64,000 nt of DNA from an uncultured Prevotellaceae bacterium (lineage in GTDB: Bacteria; Bacteroidota; Bacteroidia; Bacteroidales; Bacteroidaceae): NCBI GenBank assembly GCA_902764705.1, contig CACWWZ010000002.1:1-64000 (forward strand). Direction: 5' to 3'. The notes beneath the pieces are model-generated. The model worked only from the letters and a program-made list of their open reading frames with translations, was not told the origin of the DNA and did not search any database. Shown piece after piece: positions 49,712 to 56,843 of this stretch (positions within the stretch are counted from its first letter, which is position 1; the number at the start of each line of letters is the position of its first letter). A program made the position numbers and the translations under genes.

Positions 49712-50545
49712 TTAGAAAACGGCAAAACGCCCACGCTCCTGCATGAAGACAGCCTCGTGGGCTTCTTCTTGACATATCTGCGCCTCTGTTTCCGAGATGG
49801 TATTGGGATAATAGGGGTTGCCGTCAACAATCTTCCCTGTTAGGAACTCACACCAGGTACAGGCAGCGGTATAGCGACCCAGCGTGTAGCTGAGGTGCAT
49901 GCCGTCGCGACATAGGATGTCGCCAAGGCGGTGGCGAACCAGTTGGATAGCAGTACCTGAGGGTATGATGCGAGGTTGCCCGATGACAGGCAAAATACCA
50001 AGCATGGTACTGACAATGGCACTGTACATTTGGCGTTGCTTGTAATCGTAGGGTGCAAATTTCTTCGATTGGCAGTCTTCAGCATAGGCCCAGGTCATGT
50101 GCCACACGAATTCCACATGCAGGTTGGTGGTATAGCTTTGTACGAGATTTTTCAGCTGGGACAGCTTCTGGAAACTGGTGGGGATGCCTGAATGTTGGCT
50201 GGCTTGCTGGAGTGAGATGATGTCCCACTGCTCGTCGCGGATAATATGTTTCAGCGTCACCTTCTTTTGCTCTGAACGTACGCCACCCACAACTTTCCGG
50301 TAGGCATAGAGGGCGCTGTCTTTAATCAGGTTGGTGTAGTGGCGGTCGATGGAACAGCCACCAATATAGGCATTGCCAATGACCAGTGAGTCGCCTTGGG
50401 CATGAGCCAGTTCGTAGAGGTACTGTTCGATGGCGTCCTGTGAAAAACTGTTGCCGATGGCCAATACCTTGATAAGTTTCGCCTGTAGGGGCGAAAATGA
50501 AAAAATGAGAAAATAAAAAAATGAGAGAATGAAAAACTTTTTCAT
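49712..50545 (-). CDS. DUF4886 protein, SGNH-hydrolase fold
   Basis: A 277-residue exported protein from ATG 50545 (MKKFFILSFFYFLIFSFSPL); the frame extends to 50638, which would overlap the sigma gene. SGNH blocks: VLAIGNSFSQDAIEQYLYEL (Ser nucleophile in GNSFS), GNAYIGGCSIDRHY, ISLQQASQHSG and, near the end, DGMHLSYTLGRY (Asp and His). These are esterase-type residues; polysaccharide deacetylation is a plausible activity. A heptamer array lies 4 nt before the ATG. Confidence 0.82.
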   Translation of the reverse strand: MKKFFILSFFYFLIFSFSPLQAKLIKVLAIGNSFSQDAIEQYLYELAHAQGDSLVIGNAYIGGCSIDRHYTNLIKDSALYAYRKVVGGVRSEQKKVTLKHIIRDEQWDIISLQQASQHSGIPTSFQKLSQLKNLVQSYTTNLHVEFVWHMTWAYAEDCQSKKFAPYDYKQRQMYSAIVSTMLGILPVIGQPRIIPSGTAIQLVRHRLGDILCRDGMHLSYTLGRYTAACTWCEFLTGKIVDGNPYYPNTISETEAQICQEEAHEAVFMQERGRFAVF

Positions 50546-50549
50546 CTTT

Positions 50550-50577
50550 CCTCTTACCTCTAACCTATTACATCTTA
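50550..50577 (-). repeat. Heptamer array across sigma stop, before the DUF4886 start
   Basis: Plus-strand units CCTCTTA, CCTCTAA, CCTATTA, CATCTTA. The sigma factor stop (50568-50570) lies inside. Confidence 0.8.
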
Positions 50578-51122
50578 CTTCTTGCCGCACGGCGTAACTT
50601 GCGCACAGCCTTGTCGCGTTCCTGCCGAACACGCTCACGCTTCAATCCCATATCTTCGGCAATCTCGGCCATCGTCTGTCGCCAACCCTTCAGTCCATAG
50701 TAACGGCTTACCACCTCCTGTTCACGATCGTTGAGTACGTCGATGCATGCCAGCAGGTCGTCGTTCAAGGAGTTCTCTTCAACAATGGCATCGGCTTTCT
50801 CGGCGTTGACGTCCTCCAGCACGTTGAGCAGGGTGTAGTTGTTGCGACTGCCTACGGGCAGCGACTCGTCCGTAGAGCGGACGTCAGTGGTTGTTTCCAG
50901 GCGACTGATGGCCGCCTCGATGCTGCGACGGATATAGGGTGCGGCGAAGGTGACGAAGGGCTTTCCGCGGGATGAGTCGTACTTCGCAGCGGCTTTCATC
51001 ATTCCGATGCTACCCTCGCTGATAAGGTCGTCTGTGCTCAGAACGTCACTTTTGTACTGTCGGGCCAGCGTGATGACATAGCCCATGTTGTTTGTTACCA
51101 GTTTTTCCTGTTCTTTTGTCAT
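50568..51122 (-). CDS. Short sigma-70 factor (RpoD-like, regions 2-4)
   Basis: A 184-residue factor. Region 2 (NMGYVITLARQYKSDVLSTD, LISEGSIGMMKAAAKYDSSR, PYIRRSIEAAI) resembles primary sigma factors more than ECF factors, and region 4 (LNDREQEVVSRYYGLKGWRQ, then IAEDMGLKRERVRQERDKAV) is complete. Region 1 is missing and region 3 is short. I infer an alternative sigma factor; its regulon cannot be deduced. It lies between the GH5 cellulase and the DUF4886 gene on one strand. Confidence 0.85.
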   Translation of the reverse strand: MTKEQEKLVTNNMGYVITLARQYKSDVLSTDDLISEGSIGMMKAAAKYDSSRGKPFVTFAAPYIRRSIEAAISRLETTTDVRSTDESLPVGSRNNYTLLNVLEDVNAEKADAIVEENSLNDDLLACIDVLNDREQEVVSRYYGLKGWRQTMAEIAEDMGLKRERVRQERDKAVRKLRRAARSKM

Positions 51123-51167
51123 ACTCCTTCTCTCCTCAACTCCTTACTCCTTCTCTCCTCAACTCCT
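51123..51167 (-). repeat. 23-bp direct repeat before the sigma gene
   Basis: ACTCCTTCTCTCCTCAACTC plus CTT occurs twice head to tail. It fills the space between the GH5 stop and the sigma ATG. Confidence 0.85.
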
Positions 51168-52215
51168 ATTTATTGTATTTCTCTAACAGCCCCTTTACCA
51201 GCTTTCCGTAGACTTTGATGACGTCGCCGGCCCACGGACCCGTCGCTGTAGCTCGTGGTAACAGCATAGAACACGACTCGTTCTTGTCACTGATGCTCCA
51301 GCAGATCCAACTGATGCCCAGACGTTCGCACATGGCAATCCACTGCTCTTCGCTCTCGGCGTCTATCTTGCCGTCACCAGAGGCTTCTGTCGCTCCGCTC
51401 TCCGAGATAAACACGGGAACACCCTTCTTGACTGCATCTTCCGTGCGCTGGCGCAGGTCGTCGCCATGAGTGGCAGCATAGAAGTGAACGGTATACATCA
51501 CGTTCTGGAAACCCCCCAACGGACTTTCAGCCACCAGGTGGATGTCCTGGTCCCAATGGGGACAGCCAACCAGCACGACATTGTCCTTGTCGTATTTGCG
51601 AATCTCGCCAATCACCTCGGCGGCATATTTCTTCAGGTCGGTCCATGTGTCCTCTACGGGTTCGTTATAGATCTCATAGATGATATGGGGATTTTTGCCG
51701 TATTTCTTGGCCATCTGACCAAAGAAAGCCTTGGCCTCTTCTGTCTTGGTGACGTGCGAGTGCCAGTCGATAATAACGTAGACGTTCTGCTTGATGGCCG
51801 ACTCAATGACATTCGTCATACACTGCAGGGCATACTCGGGATTTTCCAGATAGTTGTCCTCAATCATGATACCCATGGCGGCACGGATGACCGAACAGTG
51901 CCAGTCCTGTTTCAGCGTTTGTACAATCTCCCTGTTATAGAAACGTGGCCACAGGTTGTGCCAACCCAGACTGACACCACGCAGAATGACGGGATTACCT
52001 CGCTTGTCGCAAAGCTGCGAACCCTTAACTTGCAGTTGTCCGTACTGCTTGACGGGGTCAATGGCGTGTATACTTGGAATGAAGAATGAAGAATGAAGAA
52101 TGAAGAATGCTGCGCAAAGCAACATCCGCCCCATTCTGCTGATTCTTCCTTCCTCAAATCCTTTCGTGATTACTTTACACACTTTCAGTGCGGTAGCAAA
52201 TTTTTCACTCTTCAT
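51166..52215 (-). CDS. GH5 endoglucanase (cellulase family A)
   Basis: A 349-residue exported enzyme for beta-1,4-glucan cleavage. The (beta/alpha)8 motifs are: VILRGVSLGWHNLWPRFYN, VIRAAMGIM, YVIIDWHSH, the acid-base Glu in IIYEIYNEPVEDTWTDL, YTVHFYAATHGDDLRQ and the nucleophile Glu in VPVFISESGATEASGDG. This is the GH5_2-like pattern. The ATG (52215) lies in a heptamer array, and the signal region reads like the RlpA one: MKSEKFATA ... LLCAAFFILHSSFFIPSIHA. The two share DNA repeats. The enzyme itself is single-domain with no carbohydrate-binding module. Confidence 0.92.
   Translation of the reverse strand: MKSEKFATALKVCKVITKGFEEGRISRMGRMLLCAAFFILHSSFFIPSIHAIDPVKQYGQLQVKGSQLCDKRGNPVILRGVSLGWHNLWPRFYNREIVQTLKQDWHCSVIRAAMGIMIEDNYLENPEYALQCMTNVIESAIKQNVYVIIDWHSHVTKTEEAKAFFGQMAKKYGKNPHIIYEIYNEPVEDTWTDLKKYAAEVIGEIRKYDKDNVVLVGCPHWDQDIHLVAESPLGGFQNVMYTVHFYAATHGDDLRQRTEDAVKKGVPVFISESGATEASGDGKIDAESEEQWIAMCERLGISWICWSISDKNESCSMLLPRATATGPWAGDVIKVYGKLVKGLLEKYNK
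52077..52104 (-). repeat. Heptamer array in the GH5 signal-peptide region
   Basis: Four plus-strand GAATGAA units plus GAATGCT. On the minus strand they code for the ILHSSFFI stretch. Confidence 0.85.
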
Positions 52216-52231
52216 TCTTCATTCTTCATTT
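52189..52231 (-). repeat. Shared start element and heptamer array at the GH5 start
   Basis: TGCGGTAGCAAATTTTTCAC from 52189 is nearly the same as the rlpA arms (TGCGGCAGCAAATTCTTCA). It runs into units TTCACTC, TTCATTC, TTCATTC, TTCATTT (52204-52231). The GH5 start codon and the cdsA stop lie within. Confidence 0.85.
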
Positions 52232-53117
52232 AAAAAAGCGATAGCGTATACAGGTACACTACTGCGGCAGGGATAGCCAGCAGTGACGAGTCGAAACGGT
52301 CGAGCATGCCTCCATGTCCAGGCAGGATGTTTCCACTATCTTTGATGCCCAATGTACGCTTGAAAAGGCTTTCCACCAGATCGCCCCACGTGCCGAAAAC
52401 GACTACCACAAGACCTAGTCCGAGCCATTCAGGAATGGAGAGCATCCCTGTGAACAGCGCTGAAGGGTGGTCCATGTCGAGTACCTGCATGTTGTCGAGC
52501 CAACCGATGCCCCATGCGGCCAGAAGCACGAAGACGGCTCCGCCGATGCTTCCCTCCCACGACTTGCCTGGTGAGATGCGTGGAAACAGCTTATGGCGTC
52601 CCAACAATGAGCCCACGCAGTAAGCGCCAGTGTCGTTTACCCACAGGAAAATAAAGACGCTCAGCGGCAACAGTGTGTTGAAGGCCACTTGTCCGTTAGG
52701 CGTGGCGGTAAATGCCAGCACGTTCAACAACGAGAAGGGTAAGGCGATATACATTTGTGCCAGCATGGTGTATGCCCAGTCCTGGACGGGGTCATCCTGT
52801 CGCAGATAGAGTTCAGCAATCAGCATGTAGATGATAGTTACCAGATAGGGGATGAACACCACGCTCTTGGCTGCTCCGCCGTACAGATCGCTGCAGAAAT
52901 AGGTCATTGCATAGAAGAAATATACGGCTGCTATCGTCGAGATGAAACGGTTCACGGTAACGTGCTCGCGCTCATTAACCAGTCCGGTGAACTCCCATAC
53001 GGTCATACCTGTCACAATGCTAAACAGCAACACCATAGCCTCTGGGCGCAGGAAACTGGCCACAATCGCCGCGACAAAGATAATGCCTGTAATCGTTCTG
53101 ACAATAAAGTTCTTCAT
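52230..53117 (-). CDS. cdsA: Phosphatidate cytidylyltransferase
   Basis: A 295-residue inner-membrane enzyme making CDP-diacylglycerol from phosphatidate and CTP, the branch point of phospholipid synthesis. About eight membrane helices are seen, and the family signature lies near the C-terminus: SLFKRTLGIKDSGNILPGHG, then GMLDRFDS. GRHKLFPRISPGKSWEGSIG is the second conserved block. Its ATG overlaps the ftsH stop by 4 nt (ATGA), so translation is coupled. Confidence 0.95.
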   Translation of the reverse strand: MKNFIVRTITGIIFVAAIVASFLRPEAMVLLFSIVTGMTVWEFTGLVNEREHVTVNRFISTIAAVYFFYAMTYFCSDLYGGAAKSVVFIPYLVTIIYMLIAELYLRQDDPVQDWAYTMLAQMYIALPFSLLNVLAFTATPNGQVAFNTLLPLSVFIFLWVNDTGAYCVGSLLGRHKLFPRISPGKSWEGSIGGAVFVLLAAWGIGWLDNMQVLDMDHPSALFTGMLSIPEWLGLGLVVVVFGTWGDLVESLFKRTLGIKDSGNILPGHGGMLDRFDSSLLAIPAAVVYLYTLSLF

Positions 53118-55207
53118 GAGACCCCTCCTTCTGCCCCCGAGGGGGCTACTTTTGAATGATTATCTTGTATGTTTTCACCATCTTGGTCATTTGAGGCCCC
53201 CTCGGGGGCAGTCTGGGAGGTTAAGCCCAATTCCTTGGCACGTTCCTCGGCCATGCGCTCGGCATCGGCACGCATCTGAGCTTCGAGCAACTCCTCCGAA
53301 CGGCTGGTCCAGGGACGTTTACCAAAGATCTTTTCTACGTCGTCGGCAAAGATGACCTCGCGTTCTACCAGCAATTGTGCCAGCTGGGCGTGACCGTCTT
53401 TGTGTTCCGTAAGTATCTGCTTGGCTCGCTCGTACTGCTCGTTCACCATCTTCAACACCTCCTCGTCCATCAGCTTGGCTGTGGTTTCCGAGTATGGTTT
53501 CTGGAAAGTATATTCTTGTTGGTTGTAGTAGCACAGGTTGGGCAGCTTGTCGCTCATTCCTGCGTAGGCCACCATACCATAGGCCTGCTTCGTGGTACGC
53601 TCCAAGTCGTTCATGGCTCCTGTTGAGATATGTCCGATGAACAATTCTTCGGCAGCACGTCCACCCAATAGCGAACACATCTCGTCGAGCATGGCCTCCT
53701 TAGTTTGTAATACACGCTCCTCAGGCAGATACCATGCGGCACCAAGGGCTCGTCCACGGGGTACGATGCTTACCTTCACTAACGGATTGGCAAACTCCGT
53801 GAACCACGAAATGGTGGCGTGTCCGGCCTCGTGGATGGCTATCGACTTTTTTTCGGCCTCCGTCATCACCTTGGTCTTTTTCTCCAGACCACCGATGATA
53901 CGGTCTACGGCGTCGAGGAAGTCCTGCTTGCCTACCTTCTCACGATTGAAACGGGCGGCAATGAGGGCCGCTTCGTTACACACATTGGCAATGTCGGCGC
54001 CCGAGAAACCTGGTGTCTGACGGGCCAGGAAGTCCACGTCTACGCTTTCGTCCAGCTTCAAAGGCTTCAGGTGCACCATAAACACTTCCTTGCGCTCGTT
54101 CAGGTCGGGCAGGTCGACGTGTATCTGTCGGTCGAAGCGCCCTGCACGCAACAATGCCGAGTCCAACATGTCGGCACGGTTCGTAGCGGCCAGTGTAATG
54201 ATACCACTGTTAGTACCGAAACCGTCCATCTCTGTCAATAGGGCATTCAGTGTGTTCTCGCGCTCGTCGTTGCCACCCATGGCTGGGTTCTTCGAGCGGG
54301 CACGGCCCACAGCGTCAATCTCGTCGATAAAGATGATGCACGGTGCTTTTGTTTTAGCCTTCTCAAAGAGGTCGCGCACACGACTGGCACCGACACCGAC
54401 GAACATCTCGACAAAGTCGGAACCCGACATCGAGAAGAACGGCACGCCAGCCTCACCGGCCACGGCCTTAGCCAGTAGCGTCTTACCCGTTCCCGGAGGA
54501 CCTACCAGCAGGGCGCCCTTAGGAATCTTACCGCCCAGATTGGTATATTTCTGGGGATTCTTCAGGAAGTCTACAATCTCCTGCATCTCCTGCTTGGCAC
54601 CAGCTTGTCCGGCCACATCCTTAAACGTGATGCCCAAGTCGCCGCCCTTCTCGTACATTTGGGCTTTCGACTTGCCGACGTTGAATATGCCTCCACCCAT
54701 GCCGCCGCCAGCTCCTCCACCCATACGGCGCATGATGAATATCCAAATGAAGATGATGCCGCCAAAGAACAGAATGTTCATCAGCAGCGAACTGAAGAAT
54801 TCGCTATCCTTCGAGTTGTCGTACGAAAACTTCCCACTGAATTTACCCTGTTCGCGGGCCTCGTTCAAGAACTGCTCCACCTGATCCACAGAACCGATGG
54901 CCACAGTGACATAGGGGCTTTTGCCCGTCTGCTCAACACCTTGGTGGAATACGTCACGGATGTGCTCGGGTTTTACGTACATCTGCAGGATGTTCTCGTA
55001 TTTGTTGACCACAATCTTGTCTGCGTATCCTTTCATGACCATTGTCTTGAAGTCTGAGTAGGTGGTTTCTGTCCTTACGCTCGATTTCTCGTTGCCCTGC
55101 GTCAGATAAAGTGTAATCAACGCAATGATAACCAAACCGTAGATCCAGTTCATATTGAATCTCGGCATGTTCATCTGGGGCTTATTATTGGGTTTCTTGT
55201 TGTCCAT
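53114..55207 (-). CDS. ftsH: ATP-dependent zinc metalloprotease FtsH
   Basis: A 697-residue membrane-bound AAA+ protease for quality control and envelope enzyme turnover. A first helix ([18 protein letters not shown]) starts near 16, a periplasmic domain follows, then a second helix ([19 protein letters not shown]). The AAA domain has Walker [14 protein letters not shown] and Walker [18 protein letters not shown] is near [19 protein letters not shown]. The zinc site is [10 protein letters not shown]. The last 35 residues ([13 protein letters not shown] ... [12 protein letters not shown]) are encoded by a two-hairpin element and are not part of the family. It is between rsfS and cdsA, as usual in Bacteroidetes. 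Confidence 0.96.
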   Translation of the reverse strand: MDNKKPNNKPQMNMPRFNMNWIYGLVIIALITLYLTQGNEKSSVRTETTYSDFKTMVMKGYADKIVVNKYENILQMYVKPEHIRDVFHQGVEQTGKSPYVTVAIGSVDQVEQFLNEAREQGKFSGKFSYDNSKDSEFFSSLLMNILFFGGIIFIWIFIMRRMGGGAGGGMGGGIFNVGKSKAQMYEKGGDLGITFKDVAGQAGAKQEMQEIVDFLKNPQKYTNLGGKIPKGALLVGPPGTGKTLLAKAVAGEAGVPFFSMSGSDFVEMFVGVGASRVRDLFEKAKTKAPCIIFIDEIDAVGRARSKNPAMGGNDERENTLNALLTEMDGFGTNSGIITLAATNRADMLDSALLRAGRFDRQIHVDLPDLNERKEVFMVHLKPLKLDESVDVDFLARQTPGFSGADIANVCNEAALIAARFNREKVGKQDFLDAVDRIIGGLEKKTKVMTEAEKKSIAIHEAGHATISWFTEFANPLVKVSIVPRGRALGAAWYLPEERVLQTKEAMLDEMCSLLGGRAAEELFIGHISTGAMNDLERTTKQAYGMVAYAGMSDKLPNLCYYNQQEYTFQKPYSETTAKLMDEEVLKMVNEQYERAKQILTEHKDGHAQLAQLLVEREVIFADDVEKIFGKRPWTSRSEELLEAQMRADAERMAEERAKELGLTSQTAPEGASNDQDGENIQDNHSKVAPSGAEGGVS
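53119..53222 (-). repeat. Two-hairpin palindromic element encoding the FtsH C-terminus
   Basis: Hairpins GCCCCC-GA-GGGGGC (53133-53146) and GCCCCC-TC-GGGGGC (53196-53209) with outer arms ACCCCTCC (53121-53128) and GGGAGGT (53215-53221). The order and the GA and TC loops are as in the lpxB element, with a longer middle. Confidence 0.85.
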
Positions 55208-55234
55208 TCAAAGTATAATGTTCAAAGATTAATG
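55207..55234 (-). repeat. Heptamer-based array at the ftsH start
   Basis: Units TTCAAAG, TATAATG, TTCAAAG, ATTAATG, i.e. a 14-bp repeat twice. It touches the ATG of ftsH and ends 1 nt from the rsfS stop. Confidence 0.7.
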
Positions 55235-55235
55235 A

Positions 55236-55595
55236 TCAGTCCAGATCTGGAATCTGTGTCAGTTCCGCATCGTCCCACAGGTGCTCCAAGTCGTAAAAGT
55301 CACGCATGTCGGGTACGAAGATATGTACCAGCACGTCGCCATAGTCCATAGCTACCCACTGGGCATTCTCCAGACCCACCACTGTCGAAGGCTTCTCGCC
55401 CAACTGCTCGCGGGCCATGTCGCTCACCGACTCCGTGATAGCCTCCACCTGTGAGGGCGAATTGCCCTGACAAATAATGAAATAGTTACAGATGGCACCC
55501 TCGATGCCCTTCAGGTCTGCCACCACAATGTGCTGGCCTTTCTTCTCTTGTATTCCTTTTGTAATAGTATCTACTAACTGTGATGTTTGTTCCAT
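55236..55595 (-). CDS. rsfS: Ribosome silencing factor RsfS
   Basis: A 119-residue protein that binds L14 and keeps the subunits apart when nutrients are low. ATG 55595 (MEQTSQLVDTITKGIQEKKG) is used: the longer frame to 55742 would run upstream over a promoter and a tRNA leader. Motifs: HIVVADLKGIEGAICNYFII, CQGNSPSQVEAI, GLENAQWVAMDYGDVLVHIF and RDFYDLEHLWDDAE. ftsH and cdsA follow in the same operon. Confidence 0.94.
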   Translation of the reverse strand: MEQTSQLVDTITKGIQEKKGQHIVVADLKGIEGAICNYFIICQGNSPSQVEAITESVSDMAREQLGEKPSTVVGLENAQWVAMDYGDVLVHIFVPDMRDFYDLEHLWDDAELTQIPDLD

Positions 55596-55623
55596 TAAAT
55601 ATAAATATGTATGTTTCGAGCTA

Positions 55624-55631
55624 CAAAGATA
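55624..55631 (-). promoter_or_regulatory. -7 element of the rsfS-ftsH-cdsA operon
   Basis: TATCTTTG on the minus strand, 28 nt before the rsfS ATG. A TTTG upstream is 13 nt away, too short for the usual spacing. Confidence 0.6.
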
Positions 55632-55702
55632 CACCAAATATCCCCAAAACAAGACACTTTCCATAAAAATTTGCGTTTTTTTATAAAAAACCTGCGATTT
55701 TT

Positions 55703-55733
55703 TTTGCAGATTACAAAAAAAGCTGTACCTTTG
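55703..55733 (+). promoter_or_regulatory. tRNA-Gln promoter
   Basis: TTTG at 55703-55706 and TACCTTTG at 55726-55733 with a 19-nt spacer. It is divergent to the rsfS promoter. Confidence 0.85.
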
Positions 55734-55765
55734 CACCCGCATTTCGAGAAATGCATCCGCAAGTT

Positions 55766-55836
55766 TGGGGTATGGTGTAATGGTAACACTGCAGATTCTG
55801 GTCCTGCCTTTCCTGGTTCGAGTCCGGGTACCCCAA
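55766..55836 (+). tRNA. tRNA-Gln (anticodon CUG)
   Basis: Acceptor stem TGGGGTA/TACCCCA, D-arm GTGT-AATGGTA-ACAC, anticodon loop TTCTGGT (55796-55802) giving CUG for CAG codons, T-arm CCTGG-TTCGAGT-CCGGG. The last anticodon-stem pair is A-C. CCA is not encoded. A terminator hairpin follows directly. Confidence 0.93.
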
Positions 55837-55840
55837 CTAA

Positions 55841-55871
55841 AAGAGTCGCAAAATTTTGCGACTCTTTTTTT
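55841..55871 (+). terminator. Terminator after tRNA-Gln
   Basis: GAGTCGCAAAA directly followed by its complement TTTTGCGACTC, then a T run. This is a perfect palindrome with a minimal loop. Confidence 0.92.
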
Positions 55872-55894
55872 GTTATCATATTTCTCACGCAGAA

Positions 55895-56785
55895 TTACTT
55901 CATGGTGAGCGTGCCTTTCACTTCAATCTTTTGTCCCATGGTTTCGGTGGTGGCTTCGGTGGTCATGCTCTTGATCCATCCGTCGGCCTGCAGATCGTAG
56001 GTATCTTTTTGTTTCATATCGATCTTCAGCATACCACTAGACAAAATCTGATCGATGTTCTCCTTGACCATCTCTGCCTGCTCGGGGGCGCGCTCCTCAA
56101 TCTGCTTGATGATGAGGGCCTTCATCTCGTCCTTGTCCATATTAAGGGTAGAGTTGGCGATGATGTTCTGGCCGTTGACAAAATACATGCGCTTCATCTT
56201 CAGACCGTCCTTAGTGACATACTCTTCCTGGGCGCCGGTGATGATGCTTTTGCCATTGAGTGCCAGGGGCGACTCCTCCAGACCGCGGAGAATGGTTTCT
56301 TCGGTGAACGACGACAGCATCTGGTTTTTCAGTACATCTTTGGGGGCTGATTCGGCTAACTGGGGAATGTCGGCCATGAGCTTGTCAATGAGCGCATTAG
56401 CATTCTGTTCGATGATTTTCTTCAGCTCGTCGGCATTGAGTACTCTGACGGGTTTGCCATCCTTGTCGGTGGAAAGGTGGATGACGGTGCCCTTCTGCAG
56501 TTCCTCAGTGGCAGCAAGCAGTTTGCCGGTAATGTTGTCAGCATCGGCATCAACCTTGACGTTGATGGTTTCGGCGTCGATGAGATAGCCGTCAGCGGTG
56601 GCGTCAACCACGCTGTAATTGGTCTCTGAGGTTACGGTGACATCACCCTGCATGGGGATGCTGGTGGTAACGGTGTTGACGTAGGTCTTGACAGTGCCCT
56701 TCTCCATTTTGGGGGCGATTTTCAACTGTGCCTGTGCGGCAAATGCAATGGTCAGCAACACGCTGACGAAAAACAATTTTTTCAT
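55895..56785 (-). CDS. Secreted protein of unknown function (DUF6263-like)
   Basis: A 296-residue exported protein (signal peptide to FAAQAQ). The body alternates strands and helices: KIAPKMEKGTVKTYVNTV, VTSETNYSVVDATADGYLID, GKPVRVLNADELKKIIEQNA, RMYFVNGQNIIANSTLNMD and a last YDLQADGWIKSMTTEA, KIEVKGTLTMK. It resembles large families of lipocalin-like or DUF6263 proteins, but I am unsure of the name. It is not clearly part of an operon; a heptamer array overlaps its start. Confidence 0.72.
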   Translation of the reverse strand: MKKLFFVSVLLTIAFAAQAQLKIAPKMEKGTVKTYVNTVTTSIPMQGDVTVTSETNYSVVDATADGYLIDAETINVKVDADADNITGKLLAATEELQKGTVIHLSTDKDGKPVRVLNADELKKIIEQNANALIDKLMADIPQLAESAPKDVLKNQMLSSFTEETILRGLEESPLALNGKSIITGAQEEYVTKDGLKMKRMYFVNGQNIIANSTLNMDKDEMKALIIKQIEERAPEQAEMVKENIDQILSSGMLKIDMKQKDTYDLQADGWIKSMTTEATTETMGQKIEVKGTLTMK

Positions 56786-56819
56786 TGAACTTTGAGGTTT
56801 GATGTTTAAATTTTGAATT
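56785..56819 (-). repeat. Heptamer array at the start of the secreted protein gene
   Basis: Plus-strand units TTGAACT, TTGAGGT, TTGATGT, TTAAATT, TTGAATT. The first base is the A of the ATG start. Confidence 0.75.
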
Positions 56820-56843
56820 GTATGATTACTTTGTAATTTGAAA

